Source of the DNA: Longibacter salinarum
GTDB lineage: Bacteria > Bacteroidota > Rhodothermia > Rhodothermales > Salinibacteraceae
Assembly (NCBI RefSeq): GCF_002554795.1
Contig: NZ_PDEQ01000002.1
Span: forward strand, 124,001-188,000
Length of the DNA stretch: 64,000 nt
Reading direction: 5' to 3'
The position numbers and the translations under genes are program-made. The notes under the pieces are model-generated. The model was given only the letters and a program-made list of their open reading frames with translations. It was not told where the DNA came from and ran no database searches. Below, one piece after another: positions 15,967-23,739 of the stretch; position 1 is the first letter of the stretch; the number at the start of each line of letters is the position of its first letter.

Positions 15967-17802
15967 ATGAAGCGCCGCGACTTTCTCCGTAATGCAGGGC
16001 TTGGCCTCGCCGGGCTCGCGGCTCGTCCGTATGTTCACGGCCCATGGTTTCAGGGCCGAGCGAGCCGGGAAACGGATATCGTGATCTTTGGCGGTGGCGC
16101 CGGCGGACTGTGTGCCGGGATTCAGGCAGCGCGGCAGGGAGCAGAGGTCGTGGTGCTGGAACCGTCACCCTGGGTCGGCGGCATGCTAACGGCCGCTGGC
16201 GTCAGCGCCCTCGACGGCAATAAGTATGGTGCGGGCGGCGGCCTCGTCCACGAGTTTCGCGAGGCACTCGCCGACCACTACGGTTCGATCGATGCACTCT
16301 TTACCGGGTGGATCAGTCTCTACTGTTACGAGCCGCACGTCGGACACGGCATTCTGAAGGAGATGATCGCCCCGCTCGACACGCTGACCGTCCTCCGGGG
16401 CGTGGAGGCGACCGGATACGAGCGCGTGGGACCGCGAGAGCGGCGCATTCGCGTCACGGAAGCGGATCCGGCGTACGGGCCGCCCGTCTGCACCGATGCC
16501 GATCAGACGATCACCTGCTCGGTGTTTGTGGATGCAACCGAGTACGGCGACGGCCTGAAGCTGGCCGGGATTCCGTACCGCCTCGGACGCGAGAGCCAGG
16601 CGCAGACCGGAGAAGAGGCTGCACCCGAGACGCCCGACAAGGAGATGCAGGACCTCACCTATGCCGCCACGCTGGTCAAACAGCCGGGTGCAGAGGCCCT
16701 GCCGGTGTCGGCGCTGGACCGGGAGCACTTCGATTTCTTCCAGTGCAGCACAAAACTGGATTGCCCGAATCCGGACGAGAAGCTTCTCGGGCACACGGTC
16801 CACAGTTGGGAGCGATTTATCACGTATGCTGAGCTCCCGAACAACAAAGTTCTGCTCAACTGGCCGCATCACGCGAACGACTTTCCGTCTCCGGTGGCCA
16901 TGTTTGAGGATCGGTATTACCGTCGCCGACACCTGGCTGCCGCAAAGCAGCACACCATGCAGTTCGTGCGCTACATGCAGACGGAGCTGGGGCATTCGGA
17001 GTGGCAACTCGCGACGGACGAGTACCCGACCGCTGACAATCTGCCGCCCATTCCGTACATCCGGGAGAGCCGCCGGCTGGTCAACGACCACGTGATGAAG
17101 CAGTCCGACGTGGTGCCGGACGGGGATAACCCGCGTGCACCGGTGATCGAGGACAGCATTGCGGTTGGCGACTACTTCCTGGACCATCATCACTCGAAGC
17201 ACCATCTCCCACCGGACTGCCGTCTGGACGAAGACTTCCCTGACAACGAACCATTCCAGGTTTCACCGAACGTCTTTTTCCCGGAGAATGGAGATGATAG
17301 CTTTCTCGTCGGGGAAAAGAGCATCGCCGTGACGCACATCGTGAATGGCTGCACGCGCCTGCAACCCGTCGTGATGCTAATGGGACAGGCCATCGGGGCC
17401 ATCGCAGCGCATGCTGTGTCCGATGGCAGCGCTCCTGCGGATGTCCCGGTGCCGCGCGTACAGGAGAGTCTGCTCGATGCTGGCTGTCAGCTATACATCA
17501 TGTACGACGTCCCGACGGGGCATGATCTCTTTCGCCCGGTGCAAAACCTCGCGCTTCAGGGTGTGCTTCGCGCGGACGATCCGACCCGACTCCATCCCGA
17601 TCAACCCATGCCGGCAGAGTGGGCGGTCAAGTGGGCAACGCGCGCGGGAATGCCGGATGCCGTTACCACGAACGAGACGACAGACTCACTTACGCAAGAG
17701 GATGTCTCGGGTCGTCTTGCTGAGGCACTTCCGATGGATTACGGGTCATCCTCGATTTCGCGCGGCGCCTTTGTGACGGCCCTGAACAGTCTCACACAAT
17801 AG
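15967..17802 (+). CDS. Tat-exported FAD-dependent oxidoreductase
   Basis: A 611-residue flavoprotein of the FAD_oxidored (PF12831-like) type. The N-terminus MKRRDFLRNAGLGLAGLAAR is a twin-arginine signal. Immediately after it comes the Rossmann dinucleotide motif DIVIFGGGAGGLCAGIQAA, then a conserved glutamate/PSPWVGGMLTAAGVSALDG segment. A second conserved block (FVDATEYGDGLKLAGIPYRLGRE) and a C-terminal VTHIVNGCTRLQPVVMLMGQAIGAIAAH block bind FAD. Such enzymes are common in Bacteroidota polysaccharide loci and are often mislabelled xanthan lyase; their reactions are largely uncharacterised. Being folded with cofactor before export, it would oxidise a sugar or aglycone in the periplasm. It is followed 47 bp later by the GH38 enzyme, in the same unit. 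Confidence 0.85.
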   Translation: MKRRDFLRNAGLGLAGLAARPYVHGPWFQGRASRETDIVIFGGGAGGLCAGIQAARQGAEVVVLEPSPWVGGMLTAAGVSALDGNKYGAGGGLVHEFREALADHYGSIDALFTGWISLYCYEPHVGHGILKEMIAPLDTLTVLRGVEATGYERVGPRERRIRVTEADPAYGPPVCTDADQTITCSVFVDATEYGDGLKLAGIPYRLGRESQAQTGEEAAPETPDKEMQDLTYAATLVKQPGAEALPVSALDREHFDFFQCSTKLDCPNPDEKLLGHTVHSWERFITYAELPNNKVLLNWPHHANDFPSPVAMFEDRYYRRRHLAAAKQHTMQFVRYMQTELGHSEWQLATDEYPTADNLPPIPYIRESRRLVNDHVMKQSDVVPDGDNPRAPVIEDSIAVGDYFLDHHHSKHHLPPDCRLDEDFPDNEPFQVSPNVFFPENGDDSFLVGEKSIAVTHIVNGCTRLQPVVMLMGQAIGAIAAHAVSDGSAPADVPVPRVQESLLDAGCQLYIMYDVPTGHDLFRPVQNLALQGVLRADDPTRLHPDQPMPAEWAVKWATRAGMPDAVTTNETTDSLTQEDVSGRLAEALPMDYGSSSISRGAFVTALNSLTQ

Positions 17803-17849
17803 AATTGGTCGACGCCTCCCCGGCAAAAACATTCTCCCCTTTCCGCATC

Positions 17850-20606
17850 ATGGACGCCCCTCTCCACGGCATTGTTGTCTCCCACACGCACTGGGACCGG
17901 GCCTGGTACCTGCCGTTTCAGGTCTTTCGGCACCGGCTTGTGCGACTCGTCGACCGGCTCATCGAGCTGCTGGAGACGAACGAGGAGTACCGTGCCTTCA
18001 CGCTGGATGGGCAAACCGTTCTACTCGACGACTATCTCGAGATTCGCCCCGACCAGGAGGAGCGACTCCGTACACTGATCGACGAAGGGCGTCTTCTCAT
18101 CGGTCCGTGGTACACGCTGCCGGACCTGTTTCTCGTCTCGGCCGAATCCGTCGTGCGCAACCTGCAGGTTGGCCGCGCGCACTGCGACGAATTTGGTGGC
18201 GGGATGACGGTCGGATACATTCCAGATCCGTTCGGACATTTCGCTCAGATGCCGCAGATCCTCCGCGGTTTCGGCATGCAGACGTACATCTTCATGCGCG
18301 GTCTCGGGCGCGAGGAGAAGGAACGTCTGGGGGGCACGTTCGACTGGCGGGCGCCGGATGGGTCCACGGTGCGAGCAATCTACCAGCCACAGGGCTACTT
18401 CCCGGCCGGGAATCTCGGACATCCGGAGGTCTACGGCCGGTTCGACGGTCACACGCCGACGGTCGACCTCGCCGAGGAGCGGGTCCGCGAGGCGGTGGAG
18501 ACGCTCAGCGACGTTCAGCAGGAAAAGACACTCCTCCTGAGCAACGGCTTCGATCACATGCCGGAGCAGCCGGAGCTACCCGATCTCCTCACGTCGTTGA
18601 ATAAGCGAATGACGGATGTGGACCTGGAGCACGGCACGCTCCCCCAGTTTGTCGATCTTCTGCTTGCGGAGTATGGGACGCACGAGACGTATGAAGGGGA
18701 TCTTGTCGGAAATGCCGATCATCCCATTCTGCTCAATGTCTACTCGACTCGCATCTACCTGAAGCAGCAGAACCACCGAGCGCAGTCGCTCCTGACGCGC
18801 CATGTCGAGCCGATGAGCGCGTGGCTTGAGACGGAGTCCGTTGGTCCGGACGCGCGGCCCTTTCTCGATCAGGCGTGGCGCCTTCTTCTCCGTAATCATC
18901 CGCATGACGACATCTGTGGATGTAGTGTCGACGCCGTTCATGATGACGACGAGCAACGCTTTCGGCAGATTGACGAGATTGGAACGTCGCTTCTTCGCGA
19001 ACACCTCGAGTCACTCGTTCTGTCCGGAGGATTTGAGGAACCGCAGGGGAACGAAGAATGGCCGTCTGACGACCGGCTGGACGAGGGGGCACCTGACCTT
19101 GGTACCACAGACGTGTTCGTGTTTAATCCGCACCCCTTCGCGCACAGGCAGCGCGTGGAGGCCACCATCATGATGCCCGAACCCGAGGGCACGCGGTCCG
19201 ACGATCCACGCCCGGCTCGACCTCTCGCTGGGTTGATGCCCGACGGCACGCCCGTTGACATCCAAACGCTCGAAACGGAGGGCGATGTCGTCCGCAGCAA
19301 CTATCTGGAGGCGACCTGGGGACGGCGATACCGCGTCTCCTTCGACGTCGAACTTCCGCCCTTGGGCTACCAGGTCGTTCGCATTGCCGAAACGCTACAA
19401 GCTATCGAGGACAAGAACGACCCCGCGGAGGTCCTACTTGAGAATGACGCGTACCGCGTGTGGGTTGAGGGTGAACGCCTGCAGATTCTCGAGAAGGAAA
19501 CCGGGACTCGTTTCGGTGACGCACTCGGATTCGAGTACCATCTCGACGCCGGCGACACCTACTCATACGGTCCGGTTCCTGACCATGGGCCGTGGAACGC
19601 AGAGTTTGTTTCGAGTCAGCACCATCCTGATCGCCGGGAGACGCTACAGCTTCAGTATGCTCTCGCCGTACCGGAGCAGTACGATCGTGACGCCGAACAG
19701 CCGATTGGGACGACGACGCTCGATCTAACGGTCGATATCACGCTCACGCTGCAGCAGGCCGTTGGCATCTCGGTTCGTTATGAGAACACGGCTCGGGACG
19801 GGCGCCTTCGCATCGTTCTCCCGACGGGCCTGATTCGGGACGAGTCGCTGGCGGATGGCCACTTCGCGCTGCGTCCGAGGAAGAAGCCGCCATGGCTTAC
19901 CCCCGAGGACGAGCCGGAGCGCCACGACGGCTATCCCGGCGAACTGAACTATCCGACACAGCACCAGGGGGATTTTGTGATGGTAGAACAGACATCCGAT
20001 GATTCCGACCAGGGCCGACGGACGTGGATCGCAAACCGTGGGCTCCCGGAGTACGAATTGTTGACCGACGGTGAGCAGGCGCAGGTTGCCGTGACGCTTC
20101 ATCGCGCCGTTGGATGGCTCTCCGTTGCGGATGGACGCATCCGAGGCTGTCAGGCCGGACCGACGGTTCCAACACCCGGTGCGCAGTGTCAGCGCGAGAT
20201 GCACGCCGAGCTCGCCTGGGGACATGGCATCATACCCCGATTCGAGGCGGTGCGCCGCGCTCGTGCCTTCGCACACCCGGCCCGTGCGACTGAAATTCCG
20301 TACCTCCCGTACGCCGAGTCGAGGGGACGCTGGTCGCGCTCACGTTCCATCGCCAGGATTGACAATCCAGCCATCGATCTTACGGCGCTCCGTCCTTCCG
20401 TTACGGACGACGCTCAGGCGATTCGACTTTGCAATTTGTCGGCCGACGAGCAAACGGCCCGCCTTTCGATCGGACTCCAGGTGGAAGAATGGTGCGTCTC
20501 GACGCTGCAGGAGGGATGGGACGAGGCCTCCGTTCGCGATGTAAACAGAGGGACGATCGACATCACGGTAGGGCCGCACGAAGTGGTGACGTTGCTTCTC
20601 CGATAA
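17850..20606 (+). CDS. GH38 alpha-mannosidase-like glycoside hydrolase
   Basis: An enzyme of about 918 residues, started at the ATG at 17850 because the catalytic domain begins 10 residues later; an upstream TTG would only add an unconserved tail. The zinc and substrate motif SHTHWDRAWYLPF (residues 11-23), the nucleophile region GYIPDPFGHFAQMPQIL (nucleophile Asp about 126) and the late metal-binding motif NHPHDDICGCSVDAVH are the GH38 signature, in the form of the MngB/bacterial alpha-mannosidase subgroup. The middle helical and large C-terminal beta domains are present, so the length is normal. No signal peptide is visible, so it should be cytoplasmic. It would remove alpha-linked mannose, or mannosyl-glycerate-like units, from imported oligosaccharides. 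It is the last gene of the second unit. Confidence 0.9.
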   Translation: MDAPLHGIVVSHTHWDRAWYLPFQVFRHRLVRLVDRLIELLETNEEYRAFTLDGQTVLLDDYLEIRPDQEERLRTLIDEGRLLIGPWYTLPDLFLVSAESVVRNLQVGRAHCDEFGGGMTVGYIPDPFGHFAQMPQILRGFGMQTYIFMRGLGREEKERLGGTFDWRAPDGSTVRAIYQPQGYFPAGNLGHPEVYGRFDGHTPTVDLAEERVREAVETLSDVQQEKTLLLSNGFDHMPEQPELPDLLTSLNKRMTDVDLEHGTLPQFVDLLLAEYGTHETYEGDLVGNADHPILLNVYSTRIYLKQQNHRAQSLLTRHVEPMSAWLETESVGPDARPFLDQAWRLLLRNHPHDDICGCSVDAVHDDDEQRFRQIDEIGTSLLREHLESLVLSGGFEEPQGNEEWPSDDRLDEGAPDLGTTDVFVFNPHPFAHRQRVEATIMMPEPEGTRSDDPRPARPLAGLMPDGTPVDIQTLETEGDVVRSNYLEATWGRRYRVSFDVELPPLGYQVVRIAETLQAIEDKNDPAEVLLENDAYRVWVEGERLQILEKETGTRFGDALGFEYHLDAGDTYSYGPVPDHGPWNAEFVSSQHHPDRRETLQLQYALAVPEQYDRDAEQPIGTTTLDLTVDITLTLQQAVGISVRYENTARDGRLRIVLPTGLIRDESLADGHFALRPRKKPPWLTPEDEPERHDGYPGELNYPTQHQGDFVMVEQTSDDSDQGRRTWIANRGLPEYELLTDGEQAQVAVTLHRAVGWLSVADGRIRGCQAGPTVPTPGAQCQREMHAELAWGHGIIPRFEAVRRARAFAHPARATEIPYLPYAESRGRWSRSRSIARIDNPAIDLTALRPSVTDDAQAIRLCNLSADEQTARLSIGLQVEEWCVSTLQEGWDEASVRDVNRGTIDITVGPHEVVTLLLR

Positions 20607-20632
20607 ATTGGCGCAGTTTCTCGCTTGCCAAT
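20607..20632 (+). other. Weak hairpin after GH38 gene
   Basis: ATTGGC and GCCAAT form a 6-bp stem right after the GH38 stop codon. No U-tract follows. It could mark the end of the second unit but is weak evidence alone. Confidence 0.25.
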
Positions 20633-20711
20633 CAGTACACGCGGCCTGCGGGCGACATCCTTTTTTCTTCCCCTGCAAATTCGGAACCCGGCTTCAGCCG
20701 ACAGATTCGAT

Positions 20712-20729
20712 ATTGCAAACGTTTGCAGT
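20712..20729. promoter_or_regulatory. LacI-type operator of the third unit
   Basis: ATTGCAAACGTTTGCAGT shares a perfect 14-bp palindromic core with the site at 12253-12270. It ends 21 bp before the ATG at 20751, so it overlaps the expected promoter or 5' leader. This placement also fixes that ATG as the start, since longer upstream reading frames would run through the operator. Confidence 0.78.
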
Positions 20730-20750
20730 CTTTACTGCACACCCAAGATC

Positions 20751-21413
20751 ATGGCTCAATATTCTCCTTCGAACATCGACGCTCGCAGTTTCCTTCGGGT
20801 CGTCACGACAGAGCATCAGGGACGGTTTCTTGTTCGATTTCCGGAAGGGTATCGTACGGATCCGTCGCGCAGATGGCCGTTTCTGCTCTTTCTCCACGGG
20901 GCGGGGGAGCGGGGGCGCGACCTCAACCTTGTGCAGCGGCACGGACCGCTTTCCGATAGCGCACCGGATGAGATCCCAGCGATCATCGTGGCACCGCAGT
21001 GCGATCTGGAGGATTGGTGGAATGCTGCCGCTCTAGAGGCCCTGGTTGAGTCGTGCCTGGAGCGCTACCGTGTCGACGAGGCGAGAATGGCGTTGACCGG
21101 CATCAGCATGGGCGGGAGCGCCGCGTGGGAGCTGGCGGCGCGTACGCCTGAGCGCTGGACAGCCGTTGCACCCATTTGCGGTCGCGCCGATCCACTGCGG
21201 GCTCCCTCGCTCGTGGATGTGCCGGTGTGGGCATTCCACGGTGCGCAGGATACCGTCATTCCGGCGGAGCAATCCAAAACGATGGTCGACGCCATCCGGT
21301 CCGTTGACGGGGAGGCGAAACTCACGATTGACCCCGACGCCGCACACGAGGTCTGGACGGATGTGTACCGTGGGACGGAAATCTATGATTGGCTCTTAAA
21401 GCCGCGCGATTAG
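20751..21413 (+). CDS. Alpha/beta-hydrolase (phospholipase/carboxylesterase or dienelactone-hydrolase type)
   Basis: A hydrolase of 220 residues. Start 20751 was chosen because the operator lies immediately upstream. It shows the alpha/beta-hydrolase plan: an oxyanion strand RWPFLLFLHGAGERGRD, the nucleophile elbow GISMGGSAAW (GxSxG), an acid in GAQDTVIPAEQ and a catalytic His in PDAAHEVWTDVY. No signal peptide is present, so it is probably cytoplasmic. In glycan loci such enzymes usually remove acetyl or other ester groups from sugars, which would fit here, but the ester is unknown. It is the first gene of the third LacI-type unit and is followed 49 bp later by the DUF4434 gene. Confidence 0.82.
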   Translation: MAQYSPSNIDARSFLRVVTTEHQGRFLVRFPEGYRTDPSRRWPFLLFLHGAGERGRDLNLVQRHGPLSDSAPDEIPAIIVAPQCDLEDWWNAAALEALVESCLERYRVDEARMALTGISMGGSAAWELAARTPERWTAVAPICGRADPLRAPSLVDVPVWAFHGAQDTVIPAEQSKTMVDAIRSVDGEAKLTIDPDAAHEVWTDVYRGTEIYDWLLKPRD

Positions 21414-21462
21414 CGATGCGGATCCTGTAGAAGCTTTCCTCTGAACTCGCTCTTCCTGAACG

Positions 21463-22425
21463 ATGCAGCTGACCGGGACTTTTCTCGACGAGATTACCCA
21501 TGATATTCCGTCTCAAAACTGGGGCGCGAGGGAGTGGGCACGTGATTTCGACGCCATGAAGGCCGTCGGGATCGATACCGTCATTCTGATTCGTGCCGGC
21601 TACCGGGACCGTGCTGTCTTCGACTCGGAGGTGCTGTCGGATGCTCGTGATATGATGCCGGCCTACGACGACCTGGTCGATCTCTTTTTACGAGAAGCGG
21701 AGCGGTGCGGCATGGACTTCTGGTTCGGCACGTACGATGCCGGCACGTTCTGGGACGAGGGCGACTATCGGCACGAGGTTGACATCAACAAACCGTTCTG
21801 TGCAGAGGTCGCGGAGAAGTACGGCGATAGAGAGGCATTCGCCGGCTGGTACATCAGTCACGAGATCAACGCCTACGATGACGGGATGCTGAACGTCTAC
21901 GAGGAGCTCTCCGATCATCTTCGCGAGCTGGTCGATGTGCCAATCCTGATGTCACCGTACATGAAGGGAGTGAAGCAATTCGGGGACGAGGCGCTTGGAT
22001 TTGACGAGCACGTCCGCGAGTGGAGTACGGCCTTCGAGCGGCTCGAGGGCCTCGTTGATGTCGTCGCATTCCAGGATGGCAATGTGCCGCTGACCGAGCT
22101 TCCGCGCTACCTCGCGGCCAACCGGGAGCTCGCCGCCGCCCACGGAATCGAGAGCTGGGGGAACGTCGAGACGTTCGATCGCGATGTCCGAATTAAATTT
22201 CCCCCGATCGATTTTCGGAAGCTTCGCTACAAGATTGAACAGGCTGCTGAGGCAGGGCTCGACAAGCTGATTACGTTCGAGTTCTCCCACTTCCTGAGTC
22301 CGAACGCCGATCACCCCGCCGCTCGTGCCCTGCATCGCCGGTACCGTGAGTGGATCGATGTGGACAAATCTCCACAGGCAGCCGAACCGTCCGTAGAGGA
22401 CCGCTCCTCCATCACGCAGTCGTAA
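21463..22425 (+). CDS. DUF4434-family TIM-barrel protein, possible glycosidase
   Basis: A 320-residue protein matching the DUF4434 type: it opens LTGTFLDEITHDIPSQNWGAREW, then FDAMKAVGIDTVILIRAGY, EKYGDREAFAGWYISHEIN and VDVPILMSPYMKG, the regular strand-helix pattern of a TIM barrel. Conserved acidic and aromatic residues (WYISHEIN, AFQDG, ITFEFSHFLSP) could form a sugar site. There is no signal peptide. Relatives occur in Bacteroidota glycan loci, but I know of no defined reaction. It is embedded between the hydrolase and the epimerase (33 bp downstream), so a role in breaking down the same substrate in the cytoplasm is inferred. Confidence 0.72.
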   Translation: MQLTGTFLDEITHDIPSQNWGAREWARDFDAMKAVGIDTVILIRAGYRDRAVFDSEVLSDARDMMPAYDDLVDLFLREAERCGMDFWFGTYDAGTFWDEGDYRHEVDINKPFCAEVAEKYGDREAFAGWYISHEINAYDDGMLNVYEELSDHLRELVDVPILMSPYMKGVKQFGDEALGFDEHVREWSTAFERLEGLVDVVAFQDGNVPLTELPRYLAANRELAAAHGIESWGNVETFDRDVRIKFPPIDFRKLRYKIEQAAEAGLDKLITFEFSHFLSPNADHPAARALHRRYREWIDVDKSPQAAEPSVEDRSSITQS

Positions 22426-22458
22426 ACCCTTTCTTTTCGATCGACTCGACGCACGCAC

Positions 22459-23679
22459 ATGCGCCTACCTACACCGACGCTCGATCCGGCGACTCTTTCG
22501 CCCGACCGGCGCACTCAGATTTCGTCCATTCGCCAGCGGTACCGGAGTGAACTGTATGACCGCGTGCTTCCGTTTTGGATGGAGCACTCCATCGATCGTG
22601 AGAACGGTGGATACTACAACTGTCTGGATCGCGACGGCGCGGTATACGACACGACAAAGCACAGCTGGCTTCAGGGTCGACAGGTATGGATGTTTTCAGC
22701 TCTGTATCGCACCGTCGAACCACGCGATGAATGGCTCGACATCGCACAACACGGCCTCAAATTTCTCCGCGATCATGCGCTTCGCCCGAACGGACAGGTG
22801 TTTTTCTCGCTCACAGCGGACGGCCGGCCGATTTACCAGCAGCGGAAGATCTTCTCGGAATGCTTCTACGTGATGGCTCTCGCCGAGTATGCCCGCGCAG
22901 CTGACCGGCCGGACCTCCTGAAAGAGGCCGAAGAAGGATTGGGTCGGCTGTGGGAATGGTCCTCGGATTTGACAAAAGTGGGCCGCCCGCAGCACGAGGG
23001 ACAGGCGGATGCACGGTCACTGGCCATCCCAATGATTCTGCTGAATCTGATTGATGTCGTAGCGGGCGAGAATACGTCCGACTACGCGTCCAGCGTCGAC
23101 AAACTACTCGAGCGAATCCTGCTCCACGTCCATGCAGACGACAAGATGGTGCTTGAATCCGTGGCGCCAGACGGCTCTCGACTCGACGGTGCCGATGGTC
23201 GGGTCCTGAATCCAGGCCACGCGATTGAAGCCGGCTGGTTCGTCCAACACTGGGCGCAACGACTCTCTCGGCCGGACCTTCAGGAGACCGCACGTGACAT
23301 CGTGCGATGGTCATTCGATCGAGGGTGGGACGACGAGCACGGTGGAATCTTCTATTTCCTCGACGCCGACGGCTACAGCCCGATGCAACTCGAGTGGTTC
23401 ATGAAGCTCTGGTGGCCGCACTGCGAAGCCCTCTACGCCCATCTTCTCAACTACGCTCTCTTCGGTGACGAGGAAGATTGGCAGGCCTTCAAGACCGTGG
23501 ATACTTACACCTTTGATCACTTTTCCGATCCCGAACACGGCGAGTGGTTTGGCTATCTCGACCGCGAGGGTCGCGTGACGCACAGATTCAAAGGTGCAGC
23601 CTACAAAGGCTGCTTCCACGTTCCGCGGACGCTCTGGCTGTGTGAACGCCTTCTGGGTATGCTCGACGCATCCGATTGA
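22459..23679 (+). CDS. AGE-family sugar epimerase/isomerase (N-acylglucosamine 2-epimerase type)
   Basis: A 406-residue protein of the (alpha/alpha)6-barrel AGE family. Diagnostic segments are FWMEHSIDRENGGYYNCLDRDG, TKHSWLQGRQVWMFSALY, KIFSECFYVMALAEYARA, NPGHAIEAGWFVQHWA, WWPHCEALYAHLLNY and HRFKGAAYKGCFHVPRTLW. These carry the conserved Arg, His and Glu residues of the active site. Family members interconvert GlcNAc and ManNAc, mannose and fructose or glucose, or epimerise cellobiose or mannobiose. With an alpha-mannosidase and a ROK kinase in the same locus, a mannose isomerase or ManNAc epimerase role is plausible, but sequence alone does not decide. It lies in the third unit, 33 bp after DUF4434 and 60 bp before the NagB fusion. 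Confidence 0.87.
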   Translation: MRLPTPTLDPATLSPDRRTQISSIRQRYRSELYDRVLPFWMEHSIDRENGGYYNCLDRDGAVYDTTKHSWLQGRQVWMFSALYRTVEPRDEWLDIAQHGLKFLRDHALRPNGQVFFSLTADGRPIYQQRKIFSECFYVMALAEYARAADRPDLLKEAEEGLGRLWEWSSDLTKVGRPQHEGQADARSLAIPMILLNLIDVVAGENTSDYASSVDKLLERILLHVHADDKMVLESVAPDGSRLDGADGRVLNPGHAIEAGWFVQHWAQRLSRPDLQETARDIVRWSFDRGWDDEHGGIFYFLDADGYSPMQLEWFMKLWWPHCEALYAHLLNYALFGDEEDWQAFKTVDTYTFDHFSDPEHGEWFGYLDREGRVTHRFKGAAYKGCFHVPRTLWLCERLLGMLDASD

Positions 23680-23739
23680 CACCGGAACAGCTCCTTTTCG
23701 CATCGCTCCGACCTTCTCGCTCAACCGACCTCTGAAACG

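Noticed and set aside
16186-17205. A 339-residue open frame on the minus strand
   Set aside because: It is antisense to the FAD oxidoreductase gene, which has a Tat signal and FAD motifs.
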